Part shown: piece after piece, positions 4,354 to 5,007 of the stretch
Position numbering within the stretch: position 1 is the first letter of the stretch
Layout: every line of letters begins with the position of its first letter
From: WHTG01 sp035540515
Lineage (GTDB): Bacteria; Actinomycetota; Nitriliruptoria; Euzebyales; Egibacteraceae
Assembly (NCBI GenBank): GCA_035540515.1
Contig: DATLGM010000170.1
Coordinates: 1-5,007, forward strand
Length of the DNA: 5,007 bases
Direction of reading: 5' to 3'
Notes under the pieces: model-generated
The model's database searches: none
The model's input: only the letters and a program-made list of their open reading frames with translations
Told to the model about the DNA's origin: nothing
Made by a program: the position numbers and the translations under genes

Positions 4354-4356
4354 GGA

Positions 4357-4806
4357 TCAGGCGGGCCGGGTGCCGTCGTCGGCCGGGTCGGCGGTGTCGG
4401 CGGGGTCCTCGTCGGCTGGGGCCGGCTCGTCGGCGGGGAGCTCGGCCGGCTCACCCGGCGCCGGGACCGGGACGTCCGGGACGTCCGCCGGCAGCACCGA
4501 CGACAGCTCGTCGATCAGCCCGGTGAGCCGTTCCGCGTCGCGGGCCGAGTCCTCCGACAGGGCCGAGGCGACCGCGGCGTCGGTCCCGGCGAGCGCCTCG
4601 TCGAGCTGCCCGCGCAACGACGCGAACTCGGCCTTGATCAGGCCGACCACCTGCGCGGCGCGGGCGTAGGCCTCGTTCTCCATGTTCGTCATGCGGGTCC
4701 TCGTCTCGTGTAGGGCGAACTCGTGGCGGGCCAGGTCGGCCTGCACGTCGGACAGCGCGGTCCACGGGGCGTGCAACCACGCGAACCGGTCACTGAGCCA
4801 GCTCAT
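4357..4806 (-). CDS. Coiled-coil protein with acidic Pro-rich tail (149 aa)
   Basis: A soluble protein with three parts. The Trp-rich amphipathic N-terminus SWLSDRFAWLHAPW (2-15) could touch a membrane or a partner. A long helical region with coiled-coil character spans about 18-103, with a possible break around 74-78. A low-complexity tail (106-149) is built from Pro, Ala, Asp and Glu with repeats of the type PADE and DPAD. No family is recognised. The ATG at 4806 is chosen over the earlier GTG at 4938 because GAGGAGGAG (4810-4818) lies right before it. It also forms an ATGA overlap with the preceding gene, whose frame has better codon third positions than the extension. It is followed at once by the 13-base inverted repeat. 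An assembly or tail-associated scaffold role is possible but unproven. Confidence 0.75.
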   Translation of the reverse strand: MSWLSDRFAWLHAPWTALSDVQADLARHEFALHETRTRMTNMENEAYARAAQVVGLIKAEFASLRGQLDEALAGTDAAVASALSEDSARDAERLTGLIDELSSVLPADVPDVPVPAPGEPAELPADEPAPADEDPADTADPADDGTRPA

Positions 4807-5007
4807 CGGCTCCTCCTCGGGGGGGTGGCGCCGGGTTGGGGCCGACCGGGTTTGACCTGGACGGGCGGGGCGGGCCGATGTCGGCCCAGCCGATCCCGGG
4901 GCGGCATCGGCTGCCGCTGCTGCGGGATCTTCGGCCACAACGGCACCTGCCGCGCCGGCGGAGTGCGGACGGCGGGCATCGGCTGGGTCGTGGATACCGC
5001 GTACGGC
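4803..5007 (-). CDS. C-terminal end of an unidentified proline-rich protein (partial)
   Basis: From the right edge a frame of 67 codons stays open to a TGA at 4805-4803 that overlaps the next gene's ATG. The residues are rich in Pro, Arg and Gln (for example VPLWPKIPQQRQPMPPRDR, then PAPPVQVKPGRPQPG) and end RRSR, a typical disordered basic tail. Its codons end in G or C far more often than those of the other two frames, which makes it the coding frame. The start and any folded domain lie outside the window, so the function is unknown. The position before the coiled-coil gene would suit a late structural gene. Confidence 0.6.
   Translation of the reverse strand, partial: PYAVSTTQPMPAVRTPPARQVPLWPKIPQQRQPMPPRDRLGRHRPAPPVQVKPGRPQPGATPPRRSR
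4810..4818 (-). promoter_or_regulatory. Ribosome binding site fixing the start at 4806
   Basis: On the minus strand this reads GAGGAGGAG, ending three bases before the ATG at 4806, with AGGAGG at normal distance. It supports 4806 over the in-frame GTG at 4938 and lies within the last codons of the upstream gene, so the two genes are probably translationally coupled. Confidence 0.7.

Noticed and set aside
4807..4938. A 44-residue N-terminal extension of the 149-residue protein from GTG at 4938
   Set aside because: It overlaps the better-coding frame of the upstream gene, is low-complexity Ala/Pro, and lacks a binding site, while 4806 has GAGGAGGAG.

Overview
The window is very G+C-rich, and every supported gene lies on the minus strand, read from the right edge to the left edge. 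Short, tightly packed genes, repeated 4-base stop/start overlaps, a modular peptidoglycan hydrolase, several small membrane proteins and a tail-type structural protein point to a phage or prophage of a high-G+C Gram-positive (actinobacterial) host. The sequence alone cannot separate free phage from prophage. No integrase, tRNA, attachment site, insertion sequence or CRISPR array is visible.

In transcription order (right to left): the proline-rich C-terminal end of an unidentified protein (5007-4803) overlaps a 149-residue coiled-coil protein with an acidic, proline-rich tail (4806-4357). A perfect 13-base inverted repeat (4353-4312) follows just after that gene's stop. Next is a membrane/coiled-coil cassette: a three-segment membrane protein (4276-3938), a one-segment membrane protein with a cytoplasmic-type coiled coil (3971-3681), a small soluble coiled-coil protein (3681-3475) and a second three-segment membrane protein (3478-3083). 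The two three-segment proteins look like distant relatives of each other. A 65-residue acidic protein (3086-2889) leads into the lysis genes.

The lysis section holds an M15-type endolysin with a peptidoglycan-binding domain and a C-terminal extension (2889-1882), a staphylococcal-nuclease-like protein with its catalytic residues in place (1885-1544), and a four-segment holin-like protein made of two similar halves (1505-1152). Beyond it come a beta-rich protein of phage-structural character (1147-782), a small cysteine-rich probable zinc-binding protein (768-577), a tail-type structural protein (573-205), a 13-codon open frame (208-167) and the start of an unidentified gene running off the left edge (170-1).

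The likely joint job is host lysis and late assembly: the endolysin cuts peptidoglycan peptides, one or more of the membrane proteins releases it, and the flanking genes contribute virion parts. The least explained parts are the interleaved membrane/coiled-coil cassette, the nuclease inside the lysis section, and a probable internal translation start in the endolysin gene. Coding is nearly continuous. The only gap of note (4277-4356, 80 bases) holds the inverted repeat.
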